Source of the DNA: Polynucleobacter necessarius | GTDB taxonomy: Bacteria; Pseudomonadota; Gammaproteobacteria; Burkholderiales; Burkholderiaceae | Direction: 5' to 3' | Assembly: GCF_900096765.1 (NCBI RefSeq) | Contig: NZ_LT615228.1 | Coordinates: 1,246,669-1,310,668 of the forward strand | Length of the DNA stretch: 64,000 nucleotides | Shown: one piece after another, positions 1 to 11,509 of the stretch | Layout: each line of letters opens with the position of its first letter | How positions within the stretch are numbered: the first letter of the stretch is position 1 | Position numbers and translations under genes: made by a program | The notes under the pieces: model-generated | Databases searched by the model: none | Seen by the model: the letters and a program-made list of their open reading frames with translations, nothing else | What the model was told of the DNA's origin: nothing

Positions 1-38
1 GGCAGCCTTTTTATTTTTTACCGAGGAACTAAATCAAT

Positions 39-1283
39 CTAAGTCGACTGAGTCTTCATATAATTGGCGCGCATAGGACGTAATACAAAGAAGGCTAGTA
101 ATGCAGCAGTAGCATCAAGTGCAATCATGATCCCGAACACTGGAATCCAGCTATCTGCTACGCCGTGAATATAAGCTGCAATCGAGCCGCCAATAATCGA
201 GCCTACACCTTGTGCCATATAGAGGAAGCCATAGTTTGTGGTCGCATGTTTTTGACCAAAGGTATCCGTAAGAGTTGAGGGAAATAAGGAGAAAATTTCG
301 CCCCAGCCAAAAAACACAATACCTGATAACAAGACAAACATCACTGGATCTGAGCGAGTCATCACCCAGAAAAACATTGCAACGGCTTCTAAACCAAATA
401 CGATCGTCATGGTGTACTCACGGCCTAACTTATCAGAAACCCAACCAAAGAATGGGCGAGTCAAACCATTAGTGACGCGATCGATTGTTAAAGCCAATGG
501 AAGTGCGGCCATACCAAAAACTGTTGCGGCAGTAATGCCAAAGTCTTTGGCAAAGGCCCCCATTTGTGAAATCACCATCAAACCAGAGGTTGACATCATC
601 GACATCATCAAAAACATGAGCCAGAAAACTGGGGTCTTGAGCATTGTTTTTGGAGGCACTCCAGTTGCAGCAGCCTCAATTTGGCCCGCTGTTTGTACTC
701 GATCAGCATGTGGCACACGAATGCCCTGAGCAGCAAGCAAACCAACCGCGCCAATAATGTATCCAAAGACTTTCAAAGTGCCTTGAAGACCAGATTCAGC
801 CAGACTCGCTGCGATTGGGAAGGTGGTAAGTAGAGCGCCAATACCGTAACCAGCAGCAACCATACCAACTGCAAAGCCGCGATTATTTGGGAACCAGCGA
901 ACCATCAAACCAACTACACCAATATAAACAATACCGGTACCTAAGCCACCCAATACGCCGTAGGTGATGTAAAGATTGGATACCGTAGTGAGATTGGCTG
1001 ATAGAACCCAACTCAACCCCGTCAATATGGTGCCAATAGAGAGCAGTAAGCGTGGGCCAAACTTATCTACTAAATATCCCTGGAATGGGGAGAAGAAAGT
1101 TTGCAACACAATCAAAATTGAAAAGGTAACTTGTAACTCTGTTAATGTGACGCCCAACTGACCCATGATAGGCTTGGTAAATAAAGCCCAAACGTATTGC
1201 GGGCTTGATATTGACATCATGCATATAACGCCAAGGGCTAGCTGCACCCACTTGGACTTTAGAGGGTTTTTACTCTCACTCAT
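39..1283 (-). CDS. MFS transporter, oxalate/formate antiporter-like
   Basis: A 414-residue, highly hydrophobic protein with the 12-helix layout of the major facilitator superfamily. The loop 2-3 signature (GYLVDKFGPR, residues 69-78) and its second-half counterpart (GWVSDKLGRE) are visible, separated by a central hydrophilic loop near residues 195-215. The overall pattern resembles the OxlT-like branch of MFS, whose members exchange small mono- or dicarboxylates across the inner membrane. The substrate cannot be read from sequence. It stands alone, and the space up to groEL (1284-1496) holds only the groEL terminator. The start is the ATG at 1283, preceded by an AGGAG-like site on the minus strand. 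Confidence 0.8.
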   Translation of the reverse strand: MSESKNPLKSKWVQLALGVICMMSISSPQYVWALFTKPIMGQLGVTLTELQVTFSILIVLQTFFSPFQGYLVDKFGPRLLLSIGTILTGLSWVLSANLTTVSNLYITYGVLGGLGTGIVYIGVVGLMVRWFPNNRGFAVGMVAAGYGIGALLTTFPIAASLAESGLQGTLKVFGYIIGAVGLLAAQGIRVPHADRVQTAGQIEAAATGVPPKTMLKTPVFWLMFLMMSMMSTSGLMVISQMGAFAKDFGITAATVFGMAALPLALTIDRVTNGLTRPFFGWVSDKLGREYTMTIVFGLEAVAMFFWVMTRSDPVMFVLLSGIVFFGWGEIFSLFPSTLTDTFGQKHATTNYGFLYMAQGVGSIIGGSIAAYIHGVADSWIPVFGIMIALDATAALLAFFVLRPMRANYMKTQST

Positions 1284-1426
1284 TGCTCATCTCCTAATTA
1301 TTGAAACCAATTTAAGTTTGGTTTTTTTATTTTTATGGATTGACTACGGGTTTTCAGTGACAATTGCTCTAGCTTGGTGCACCATGCTTCTTTTTGAATC
1401 ATATGCATCTTTCATAAAAAGTGCGT

Positions 1427-1457
1427 AAAAAAAACGCCTGGTCTTTTGAACCAGGCG
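1427..1457 (-). terminator. Rho-independent terminator of groES-groEL
   Basis: An 8-bp stem CGCCTGGT/ACCAGGCG with a 7-nt loop lies about 40 bp beyond the groEL stop. Read leftwards it is followed by eight T residues. This is a classic intrinsic terminator for the leftward groES-groEL transcript. Confidence 0.85.
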
Positions 1458-1496
1458 CTGTTACTTCTAAAGCTAGGTAGCTGTGGAATGGGCTTA

Positions 1497-3155
<1,659 letters not shown>

Positions 3156-3168
3156 TTAAATACCGAAA

Positions 3169-3459
3169 TTACTTCTGAACAACAGCCATGATGTCGTCTT
3201 CACGCATCACGATGAGCTCTTCGTTATCCACTTTTACTGTTTGGCCTGCATATTTGCCAAATAACACGCGATCGCCTATTTTGACGTCAGGTGCATTTAA
3301 TTTGCCGCTGTCATCGCGCTTGCCAGGGCCCACCGCCAAAACTTCGCCTTGATCTGGCTTTTCGGCAGCAGCATCAGGAATGATGATTCCGGAAGCAGTT
3401 TTTGATTCTTGATCCAAACGCTTGATGATTACGCGATCATGTAAAGGACGCAAATTCAT
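3169..3459 (-). CDS. groS: Co-chaperonin GroES (10-kDa)
   Basis: 96 residues, the standard GroES length, beginning [14 protein letters not shown]. It caps the GroEL ring and triggers substrate encapsulation. The mobile loop region ([14 protein letters not shown]) and the YAGQTVKV segment are present. It is the first gene of the two-gene operon, with an AGGAGA Shine-Dalgarno sequence just upstream of the ATG. Transcription is presumably under HrcA control through the CIRCE element at 3564-3590. Confidence 0.97.
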   Translation of the reverse strand: MNLRPLHDRVIIKRLDQESKTASGIIIPDAAAEKPDQGEVLAVGPGKRDDSGKLNAPDVKIGDRVLFGKYAGQTVKVDNEELIVMREDDIMAVVQK

Positions 3460-3563
3460 CTCTTCTCCTATGTTAGTAAGTGTTAACTAATTAATAAATT
3501 CAAATAAATACTTTGTAATCTCTCACATGAAAACTAAACCGAAACTACAACAAAAAAGGCGTT

Positions 3564-3619
3564 TTAGCACTCGCATGATGAGAGTGCTGATTATATAGGT
3601 CTGGTTTATGGGATTTCAA
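3564..3619 (-). promoter_or_regulatory. groESL promoter with CIRCE operator (HrcA site)
   Basis: A near-perfect CIRCE inverted repeat, TTAGCACTC-N9-GAGTGCTGA, occupies 3564-3590. One base deviates from the consensus TTAGCACTC-N9-GAGTGCTAA. On the minus strand a TATAAT box (3590-3595) abuts CIRCE, with TTGAAA (3614-3619) 18 bp upstream of it. The CTTGAAA...CCTATATAA arrangement would also suit the heat-shock sigma factor. HrcA repression is inferred from the known role of CIRCE; hrcA itself is not in the window. Confidence 0.9.
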
Positions 3620-3770
3620 GAGCAGATCACCATAAATTCTTTAAGGAATTAACCCCTGGCTATACTAAATACAGGTTAGTAGGTCATTTCCTACAAATAA
3701 ATCAGCCTTAAGCCCTTACCGCTCCAATCTGACCTGCCTAGACTGAACAGTCAACGATTGGAGATTGCTG

Positions 3771-4630
3771 ATGAGCCCGAAATCCCGGCTGTACACGCTA
3801 GTAAAAGCATGGAAGAACAAACCCTCCCAAGAAGTACGAGACGCCTGTGGCGCCCCTTGGCTTGGCTTAAGCAGCCGAGATCTAGAGGAGCATCAATCCT
3901 GGCCTAAGCGACAGGCAATTAGTCATGAACCCATATTCAACTGCAGAGGGACAAAACTGACTGGTTCTTTGTTTAAACCATTGTTAAAATGCACAGACAT
4001 GCAACTATTACGTATTACGCTTATTTACGGAGGGATTGGATTCTATCTCTTTCTATCTCTTACTGGTATCGTAGCGGCCGTCTCATATCTACGATATTGC
4101 CCATCCCCACACATATCCTGGCATCAAAAGAGTATGTCGATGCTCTGAGCGATTTAGTTTTGAACTCGCGCCTGCCGGTTGGCTTGGTGATATTGGGCAT
4201 CCAAGCCCTACCTTCGCCCGAAATTGAAGACCCTTGCCTAGAAGGTTTGTTACGAATGCGCAGGCTAGGCGCAATGTTGCATTTGATTAATTTTTCTGGA
4301 AGCCCAGAACAAATGCGGTGGGTAGAAGAAATGCACATAGAGGGCGTACATTTAGATATGACTCATTTGCGAGAGCAAAAAATCTCGCATGATTTACTCG
4401 CAAGAATAAGGTGTTCTCCATACTCACCCACAAAAATCTATGCCAGCAATATAGGTCTAGTCAAAGATTTGGAAAATGCATTGGATTGGCAAATTGATCA
4501 TTGCTATGGAGGCCTGATGATGCCCCCGCTAAGCCGCCATCAAATTCTACAAATCAATGATAGCCGCATTGCTAAAGCAATTTTTTCGCTGCACCCTCAT
4601 CAACACCCAAACGGAAACGGAGACAATTAA
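3771..4630 (+). pseudogene. EAL-domain (BvgR-like) protein, frameshifted
   Basis: An ATG at 3771 with GGAG 7 nt upstream opens a frame that runs to a stop at 4146-4148. It contains an EAL-like N-terminus (segment PIFNCRGTKLTG). The rest of an EAL-like fold continues in another frame to 4630: LLRMRRLGAMLHLINF resembles the conserved central EAL helix-strand region, and YGGLMMPPLS resembles its C-terminal loop. Catalytic EAL residues are not evident, so a degenerate, regulatory EAL protein is likely. Joined, the frames give about 286 residues, close to the roughly 290 of Bordetella BvgR. A perfect 10-bp tandem duplication at 4041-4060 lies inside the break, but removing it alone does not restore a single frame. 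It overlaps the next gene by one base (TAATG). Confidence 0.6.
4041..4060 (+). repeat. Perfect 10-bp tandem duplication in EAL gene
   Basis: TTCTATCTCT occurs twice head-to-tail (4041-4050 and 4051-4060). Ten bases is not a multiple of three, so it shifts the frame within the EAL gene. Confidence 0.9.
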
Positions 4631-5253
4631 TGAGAAAACGCGTGATGTTGGTAGACGACCATCCAGCCATGCTGATGGCGCTCAAAAGTATGTTGCAAGA
4701 TCAACTGTTATTTGAAATTGCAGGGCAAGCCCAAAATGGTGAGGAGTGTCTGAGGTCTATTAAGGAAGTGAATCCCAATATGGTGATTCTAGATCTAGAT
4801 ATGCCTAAAACTGATGGATTTGATGTCATCAGGAGAATTGGCTTAATGTATCCAGATATTCGTATGCTGGTACTTTCAAGTTTAGATGAAGCGGTATATG
4901 GCAGCAGGGTTCGCTCTCTAGGGGCTCATGGATTCGTTAATAAAACTGCTGGGGCCGATGTCATTCTCGCTGCTTGCGTCGCAATTTCTCAGGGATATAA
5001 CTTCTTTACCCATGGAAAAAATGGCAATAGTTCACTAACCGATAGCGACAAACTTGCCCTCATTTCCGACCGCGAGCTACAAGTCATGAAATATCTCGGC
5101 AAGGGAAACACCAATCAGCAGATATCCGACATGCCCCATATCAGCAACAAGACCGTTGCAACCTACAAGACTCGCGTATTTGACAAATTGGGGATCAATA
5201 ACATCGCTGACCTCATTTTGTTTTGCCGCATGAATAACATCATCGAGAGCTAA
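4630..5253 (+). CDS. BvgA-like response regulator (NarL/FixJ family)
   Basis: 207 residues: an N-terminal receiver domain (about 1-120) and a C-terminal LuxR-type helix-turn-helix (about 140-200). The acidic pocket (VDDHP near residue 8), phosphoacceptor Asp55 (in MVILDLDMPKTDG) and conserved Lys (FVNKTAG) are present. The DNA-binding part, with ISDRELQVMKYL and ISNKTVATYKTRV, closely resembles Bordetella BvgA. It probably activates or represses promoters after phosphotransfer from the hybrid kinase encoded 8 bp downstream. Its ATG overlaps the stop of the EAL gene, which suggests translational coupling. Confidence 0.9.
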   Translation: MRKRVMLVDDHPAMLMALKSMLQDQLLFEIAGQAQNGEECLRSIKEVNPNMVILDLDMPKTDGFDVIRRIGLMYPDIRMLVLSSLDEAVYGSRVRSLGAHGFVNKTAGADVILAACVAISQGYNFFTHGKNGNSSLTDSDKLALISDRELQVMKYLGKGNTNQQISDMPHISNKTVATYKTRVFDKLGINNIADLILFCRMNNIIES

Positions 5254-5261
5254 AAACTAAT

Positions 5262-7706
5262 ATGCATCGATTCATACTTAAAGGCGTCCTTCTGATAGGT
5301 TTAATCACCCATGGATTGACACATGCAAAGACCTTTAAGCCAGAGACGCAACAATGGATCGATGCACATCCTGTAGTGAGATTTATCATCCATGAAAAGT
5401 ACGCCCCCTATCTTTTAGGCATTAAGGGAGAAGAAAGTCCGGCGGTATTTAAAGACCTCTTGCAAAAAATAACAAAATACACTGAGCAAGAATTCCAAGC
5501 GAAGTGGCGCAAAAATGATCAGGAAGGCTTTCATCAATTAGCTAATGGTCAAGTTGACTTCATCATCGATCCACCTTCATTAGAAAACGACTATCTACAG
5601 TTTGGCTCCAAGTCAGAGGCCATTTTCTGGGGCCATGATGCAGTGATCACCAAGCATTCTCAAAATGCAGGAGCAATTGCGCCAGAGAATGTCGCCTTCT
5701 TTGAAAGAGGTTTTGAAAATCCACCCTATGCTGATGATACCCACAACAGTATTTCTGAAGATCTCCACCAGCTGTTTGCAAATCTTTTAAAACATGATGT
5801 GCAGGCAATAGTCCTTCCAATGCGTTTAGCTCAACTCAGCCTCCAAACATTTAATAATCCATCCATCAAGATTGATGGACTTTATGGCCGAGAACCATTT
5901 GCCTATCGTTGGTTGATTTCTCATCAAGATGCACCACTACATGATGTAGTGGAAAGCTTCCTAAAGAATTTAGATCCTATTGAATCGCGTCAGCTATTTG
6001 CACCCGAACTTAATACTATGCAAGCAGGCAATCGACATTGGAAGACTCTGCCATTGCTCATCAGTATTGGCACGCTCTTTAGTGGATCTTTTCTATTTTG
6101 GTGGATGCGCAAAAAACAGCTGACGCAAGAAAAAATTTCAAAACAACTTCTTTGCTCAAAAGAAATTGCTGAAAAAGCAAATGCTGCGAAGTCTGAATTT
6201 TTAGCGACGATGAGCCATGAAATTCGTACTCCGATGAATGTAATCTTAGGCGTACAAGAGCTACTATTAAGCAGCCAACAACTCCCGCCACACCAAAAGT
6301 CACTCCTTAAAAGCGCACATGCATCAGCAGAATCTCTGTTGGGAATTTTGAATCAAGTGCTTGACCTCTCAAAAATTGAGGCTGGCAAGCTCACCTTAAA
6401 TCTGGAACCTTGCAGCTTAAATGCCTTGATTGATGATATTGATTCATCGTTTTCCGCAGTCGCCAAAAAACAAGGATTGGTATTACATACTTCGAAAGAT
6501 GTACGAATCGCAGAAGTGCTCATGATTGATGCATTACGGCTGAGACAAATCTTGCAAAACCTCATTAGTAATGCAATTAAGTTTACTGAATGTGGAGAGA
6601 TCTACTTCTCAATTAGTATTCTGGCTGATGATCATGCGGGTCAACTCATCGAGTTTCGTGTAATAGATACTGGCATTGGGATGGGCAAAGATGAGATTGC
6701 ATTGGCATTGCAGGCATTTGAGCAAATCCCCGGCAGAGGAGATCAGCAAAATGGCACTGGCCTGGGATTAACCATTACCAATCATCTAGTGAAGTCTATG
6801 AATAGCCAGCTTTATTTTGAAAGCGCCCCCGGATTTGGAAGCAATATCCATTTTTGCGTCGCCTTTCCACGTACCAGCATTGCAGCATCTAGGAACGCCT
6901 ACACACAAGATGAGATCAACCCGCTTAAAAAATTAAGCTCTGATAAATCCATTGCAGAAAAAAGATCACTACAGGCCCTTATAGTCGAGGATCACCCAGC
7001 AAGTCGACAGATTATTTCACTTCAACTCCAAGCACTTGGGATTGGAGTCTCTGTATGTGAGAACGCTAATACAGCCCTAAAAATGATTGAAGATAAAAAC
7101 TATGATTTATTACTAACAGATCAATCAATACCTGGCATGCAAGGATCAGAATTAGCCCAGAAAATTCGCTCTCTTGGGTTCGGCGATCTCATTATTATTG
7201 GTGTTACCGCCGATATCTATGCCCTGGAATCTCGTCATCAGTTTTTAGAAGCCGGCATGAATAGTGTTCTCATTAAGCCATTAAGTCTTATGACTTTAGA
7301 AAACGAATTGGCGCGCTATTTTTTAACTATTGGCACTGAAGACAGCGACAATTCGCCACTCGGTGAATATTCTTTTGACGCATTTTCTAATGTGCTAAGA
7401 GACAACCCCGATCACATCCTGATTATTCTTCAAGAAATTAAGCGTGTGCACGACGATGCCTTGAAGATATTGTCATCAGAAACAATTGAGGAGGATGTTT
7501 TAGCAAGCTTGATTCATAAAGTAAAAGGTGGAGCACAACTTTTAAGCGCTAGCAATTTCATTCGGGCCTGTGAAAGCCTGGAGCAGGAAAAATCCCCACA
7601 GAAAAGAATCAGAAGCTTTAAAAAGCTCCTGGAAGATCAAAACCAAATCATCGAGCAATATCACAGCCAATATTCCACACCTAAACCCCTGGAAAATAAG
7701 CGATAA
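5262..7706 (+). CDS. BvgS-like hybrid sensor histidine kinase
   Basis: 814 residues with the multidomain order of BvgS-type phosphorelay kinases: signal peptide (1-22), one periplasmic solute-binding-like sensor domain (about 25-255), a membrane helix (about 263-283), HisKA with His319 in SHEIRTPMN, an ATPase domain (N box near 429, DTGIGMG near 469, NGTGLGL near 496), a receiver domain with Asp620 (LLLTDQSIPGMQG) and a C-terminal Hpt domain with His752 (HKVKGG). All phosphorelay residues are intact. Bordetella BvgS has two periplasmic domains and a PAS domain; here there is one sensor domain and no PAS segment is apparent. It probably phosphorylates the adjacent regulator. The ligand is unknown. 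Confidence 0.9.
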   Translation: MHRFILKGVLLIGLITHGLTHAKTFKPETQQWIDAHPVVRFIIHEKYAPYLLGIKGEESPAVFKDLLQKITKYTEQEFQAKWRKNDQEGFHQLANGQVDFIIDPPSLENDYLQFGSKSEAIFWGHDAVITKHSQNAGAIAPENVAFFERGFENPPYADDTHNSISEDLHQLFANLLKHDVQAIVLPMRLAQLSLQTFNNPSIKIDGLYGREPFAYRWLISHQDAPLHDVVESFLKNLDPIESRQLFAPELNTMQAGNRHWKTLPLLISIGTLFSGSFLFWWMRKKQLTQEKISKQLLCSKEIAEKANAAKSEFLATMSHEIRTPMNVILGVQELLLSSQQLPPHQKSLLKSAHASAESLLGILNQVLDLSKIEAGKLTLNLEPCSLNALIDDIDSSFSAVAKKQGLVLHTSKDVRIAEVLMIDALRLRQILQNLISNAIKFTECGEIYFSISILADDHAGQLIEFRVIDTGIGMGKDEIALALQAFEQIPGRGDQQNGTGLGLTITNHLVKSMNSQLYFESAPGFGSNIHFCVAFPRTSIAASRNAYTQDEINPLKKLSSDKSIAEKRSLQALIVEDHPASRQIISLQLQALGIGVSVCENANTALKMIEDKNYDLLLTDQSIPGMQGSELAQKIRSLGFGDLIIIGVTADIYALESRHQFLEAGMNSVLIKPLSLMTLENELARYFLTIGTEDSDNSPLGEYSFDAFSNVLRDNPDHILIILQEIKRVHDDALKILSSETIEEDVLASLIHKVKGGAQLLSASNFIRACESLEQEKSPQKRIRSFKKLLEDQNQIIEQYHSQYSTPKPLENKR

Positions 7707-7727
7707 GAATCTCATAGGTTTATCCTA

Positions 7728-9284
7728 TTGAGGATGAATTACTATTTGCGATCAAAATTAGCTTTCTTAACCATTTTTTGGCTAGGCTTAAGCTTTTGGT
7801 CCCTATTAGTAATTGCTGCTGATTCTATCTATCAAAAAATTCCGCCAGCTATCAGCAACAGCTTAGAGCGCAACCAAATTCCCCAAGATGCCATCAGTAT
7901 TTCAGTGACCGAAATTGAGTCCGGGAAACTCAGAAAGCATACCGCCAAGAATATTCTCGCCTGGAGAGCTAGCGAGCCGATGAATCCCGCCTCCACAATG
8001 AAAGTTTTAACAACATTGGCCAGCTTAGATATTCTTGGTCCACAATACCGCTGGCGCACGAACGTTTATACCGATGGTGTGATCCGCCAAGGAACCCTCA
8101 AGGGCAATCTTTATCTACAAGGCTCTGGCGACCCCAAACTCATACCAGAAGAGTTTGCCAAGCTCATGAAGAGCTTGCAAGCCCTAGGCATTCAGAAAAT
8201 TGATGGTAATTTATTTTTTGACCGCAGTGCCTATGCGCCAAGTGTTATGGAACATAACACCATCGATGGCGAATCTTTGCGCGCGTACAATGTTCCACCA
8301 GATCCACTGCTTTATGCTTTCAGAACACTCTCTTTTATCAAAAACTGCTGATTTCATTGATATTAGCTACACCCCAGCACTATCCCAACTTCAGGTAGTA
8401 AATCAAATGCAGTTGGTGAATCGATCGTGCGATAACTGGAAAAGTAATATTCGGTTCAGCTTAGAACCAGAAGGTGTAACCAATACCGACCAAGCGGTGT
8501 AACCAATACCGACCAAGCGCTAACCGCTCAATTTGCCGGAACATTCTCAAATGCCTGCAAAGGAGTCAACTTCAATGTGGTTGCCATAGATGCTAACACT
8601 TTCCTAACGCAAGGCTTTGCGGCTGCTTGGGAATTAGCTGGCGGCTCATGGGCACAGGCCCCAGTTGGCAAGAACGCAACGGTACCTTTAGCATCAAGAC
8701 TACTATTGCAGTTTGAAGGAATTAATCTAGGAGATGGTGTTTTAGACATCAACAAATATTCTAATAACATCATGGCACGCCAACTACTTCTAACACTTGC
8801 ATTAGAGAAAATGGGCAAACCAGCAACTACTGCCAACGGTGAATTAGTAATTCAGAGCTGGCTCAAACAACATGGCTTGAACTTCCCAGGATTGGTCATT
8901 GAAAATGGCTCGGGACTCTCACGCAATGAGGCAATTTCTACGGATCAAATGAATCAACTATTACTAACAGCTCGCAATTTACCGTCTGCTGAAATTTTCT
9001 ATAACAGCTTGCCGATTGCTGGTGTTGATGGAACGATGCGTAATCGCCTAATGACGCAATTTCGTAAGTTTTTGCATTTAAAAAATAAACCCGAAGCACG
9101 AATTAAAACGGGATCGCTAGCAGAAGTACGTGCGATCTCTGGTTATGTCGTCAGCAAATCCGGAAAAATGTATGCCGTTAGCTCATTTATCAACCACCCC
9201 AATGCCTGGAGAGGCTTGGAGGCGCATGATCAATTACTTGAATGGCTGCTTGAAGATGGGCCAGAACCGAAACAGGCTCGCTGA
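7728..9284 (+). pseudogene. dacB: D-alanyl-D-alanine carboxypeptidase/endopeptidase (PBP4), broken
   Basis: Three frame-shifted pieces together make a peptidase S13 (PBP4/DacB) protein of normal size that would trim or cleave peptidoglycan cross-links in the periplasm. The pieces still hold SxxK (ASTMK, Ser89), SxN (YSNN) and KTG (IKTGS). The first frame ends at 8351 after a small indel near 8330. The second break is a 23-bp tandem duplication at 8473-8518; removing one copy joins EGVTNTDQA to LTAQFAGTF in frame. Two independent lesions make function unlikely. The start is TTG 7728 or ATG 7734. The 3' end overlaps the convergent sua5 gene by 55 bp. Confidence 0.85.
8473..8518 (+). repeat. Perfect 23-bp tandem duplication in dacB
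   Basis: Two identical 23-bp units (8473-8495 and 8496-8518), each beginning GGTGTAACC and ending GACCAAGC. The length is not divisible by three and it alone explains the second frameshift in dacB. Confidence 0.95.
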
Positions 9285-10318
9285 AGACGATCTCGAACAC
9301 CATCCCACTCCTCGCCAGCAGGTGGCTCAGGAAACAAAATTAAATCCCATCCTTGCTGATCTAAATCTCGTAAAGTACGGTACAGCTTACTAGCAAAACT
9401 AGTGCTATCACTTGAGACAACGAACTCTGCAGTACTCACTGATGGGCGGCCATCGTATCCTAAAGATGACTCAGCATCCCATACGGCTACTGCCACTCGA
9501 GACTTGGTATCTGGAAACTCAGTCAGGGCATCCAATACTCTTCCAGGCGCATAAAGTCGCAATGGTGTGGTCGGGGCGTAGTGCGCTTTGAGACTGCCAG
9601 ATACTCTTGGCAAAACGTCACCCTTCTGAAAATCTTCCCCAGCTTGGAATACCTTAACACCTGTTTTATCGAAAATCTCTTTCGGTGTAATAGCACCAGG
9701 GCGCAATAAAACTGCTCTATCACCAGAAGATAAATCAACAATGGTTGACTCAATGCCTACCTCACAGTCGCCACCATCTAAAACCATCAGATCCAAAATG
9801 CCTTCAAATTCATGGCGCACATCAGCTGCACTAGTGGGGGACACTTTTCCAAATCGATTGGCTGATGGGGCAACTACTCCGCCCTTGAATTTGCGAAGTA
9901 ATTCTTGGGCTAATGGATGGGCAGGTGCACGAATAGCAACAGTATCTTGTCCGCCCGTTAATTCTGGTAATACACTCTTATCCTTTTTAAACACCAAGGT
10001 CAGAGGTCCAGGCCAGAACGCATTCATTAACTGGAGAGCCTCTTCAGATAGATCCCTCACCCAAGGGGCCACAACAGGAACCCAATCTACTTGCAGCTGA
10101 TCAAATCGATCTGGTGCCGCAAGATGAACTATCAAAGGATGAGTAGCGGGTCGGCCCTTGGTAGTAAATATTTTTTTGATTGCATCAACGTTCCTAGCGT
10201 CAGCCCCTAGACCATAGACTGTCTCTGTTGGGAAAGCTACCAAACCCCCATCACGTAATGTTTGGACTGCTTCATGAATCACCTCAGTGGATTGCGATGG
10301 CTTACTATCGCTGGGCAT
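9230..10318 (-). CDS. L-threonylcarbamoyladenylate synthase (Sua5 type)
   Basis: 362 residues: an N-terminal YrdC/Sua5 catalytic domain (about 15-205) with the typical GGLVAFPTETVYGLGADA start and KGRPATHPLIVH segment, a linker, and a C-terminal Sua5 domain (about 225-350). The family makes threonylcarbamoyl-AMP from threonine, bicarbonate and ATP for the t6A37 modification of ANN-decoding tRNAs. The two-domain length separates it from short TsaC. It starts 2 bp after purK and closes the leftward purE-purK-sua5 group. Its 3' end overlaps the dacB remnant tail to tail. Confidence 0.93.
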   Translation of the reverse strand: MPSDSKPSQSTEVIHEAVQTLRDGGLVAFPTETVYGLGADARNVDAIKKIFTTKGRPATHPLIVHLAAPDRFDQLQVDWVPVVAPWVRDLSEEALQLMNAFWPGPLTLVFKKDKSVLPELTGGQDTVAIRAPAHPLAQELLRKFKGGVVAPSANRFGKVSPTSAADVRHEFEGILDLMVLDGGDCEVGIESTIVDLSSGDRAVLLRPGAITPKEIFDKTGVKVFQAGEDFQKGDVLPRVSGSLKAHYAPTTPLRLYAPGRVLDALTEFPDTKSRVAVAVWDAESSLGYDGRPSVSTAEFVVSSDSTSFASKLYRTLRDLDQQGWDLILFPEPPAGEEWDGVRDRLQRACFGSGPSSSSHSSN

Positions 10319-10320
10319 TG

Positions 10321-11505
10321 CTAGGGCTCGATCCCTAATTCAGTGGCAACTGCTGCACAAGTTTGACGCGCTTCATTCAGTGCTTCGCCCAAGCAATTGA
10401 TATGCCCCATTTTTCTACCGATACGCGGCGCTGATTTTCCGTAAAGATGCAGTTTTGCATCGGGATGAGCCAAGACTTTATTCCATGCAGGCTCTCTAGC
10501 ATGATCATCACTACCCTCAAACCATAAGTCGCCCAATAAATTGAGCATTGATACTGGCGCTAGTTGACGCGTGTCACCTAATGGCAGCCTTGCCATGGCT
10601 CTAACTTGCTGCTCAAATTGACTGCTCACACAAGCATCCATGGTGTAATGACCAGAATTATGTGGACGTGGTGCGATTTCATTTGCAATGATGTCACCAC
10701 TCTTTAAAACAAAGAATTCCACGCAGAGAACGCCTACGTAATCAATTTTCCGAATCAAAGCTTTCGCTGCATCAGTAATTTTTTTCTCTTGCGCCGGCTT
10801 TAAAGAGGGCGCAGGCACAGTTGAGGTATGCAAAATTCCATCGCGATGAATATTTTGCGACACTGGATAGGCAACAACAGCATCGTCATAACCTCTCACG
10901 ACAAGTGCCGAAACCTCAAAGTCCAGTTCCATACGTTTTTCTAGAACACAAGGGACTTTACCTAACTCAGCCCAAGCTGCTTGCAACTGAGTAGCAGCTA
11001 AAACTGTCATTTGACCTTTGCCGTCATAGCCCATGCGTGCAGTTTTTAAAATGCCTGGAAATAAATCGCTAGGGGTATGAGCAATATCAGCTTCATGCTC
11101 AATTACAAAATTGGGAGCTGGGCCAATATTAGTTTCAGACTTCCATGTGGCTAAGAAATTTTTCTCTGCAATTCGATTTTGCGCTAGCGATACACAACTG
11201 CTACGAGGTGCCACAAATACACCCAAAGATTCCAACTCATCCAAGGCTTGCGCTGGAACGTTTTCAAACTCGGTACTAACAGAAGCGCATAAAGATGCCA
11301 TTTCTTTTAGTGCGGAAGAGTTTGTGTAATCAGACCGAATAAATTTCTCTGCAATCGAACCAGCAGGGCTATTCGCATCCGGATCTAAAACACAAACCTT
11401 ATACCCCATTGCCTGAGCCGCTTGAGTAAACATTCTTCCCAACTGACCACCACCTAGAATTCCTAAATACGAACCCGGCAAAAGGGGTTCCATGCGATCT
11501 GCCAT
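10321..11505 (-). CDS. purK: 5-(carboxyamino)imidazole ribonucleotide synthase
   Basis: 394 residues, typical for PurK, an ATP-grasp enzyme. It carboxylates AIR to N5-CAIR using ATP and bicarbonate in de novo purine synthesis. Visible are the N-terminal nucleotide-fold LGILGGGQLGRM, the KTARMGYDGKGQ loop and the acidic metal site IANEIAPRPHNSGHYT. It lies 4 bp downstream of purE, which uses its product, and 2 bp upstream of sua5, so the three are almost certainly co-transcribed. Confidence 0.97.
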   Translation of the reverse strand: MADRMEPLLPGSYLGILGGGQLGRMFTQAAQAMGYKVCVLDPDANSPAGSIAEKFIRSDYTNSSALKEMASLCASVSTEFENVPAQALDELESLGVFVAPRSSCVSLAQNRIAEKNFLATWKSETNIGPAPNFVIEHEADIAHTPSDLFPGILKTARMGYDGKGQMTVLAATQLQAAWAELGKVPCVLEKRMELDFEVSALVVRGYDDAVVAYPVSQNIHRDGILHTSTVPAPSLKPAQEKKITDAAKALIRKIDYVGVLCVEFFVLKSGDIIANEIAPRPHNSGHYTMDACVSSQFEQQVRAMARLPLGDTRQLAPVSMLNLLGDLWFEGSDDHAREPAWNKVLAHPDAKLHLYGKSAPRIGRKMGHINCLGEALNEARQTCAAVATELGIEP

Positions 11506-11509
11506 CGAA

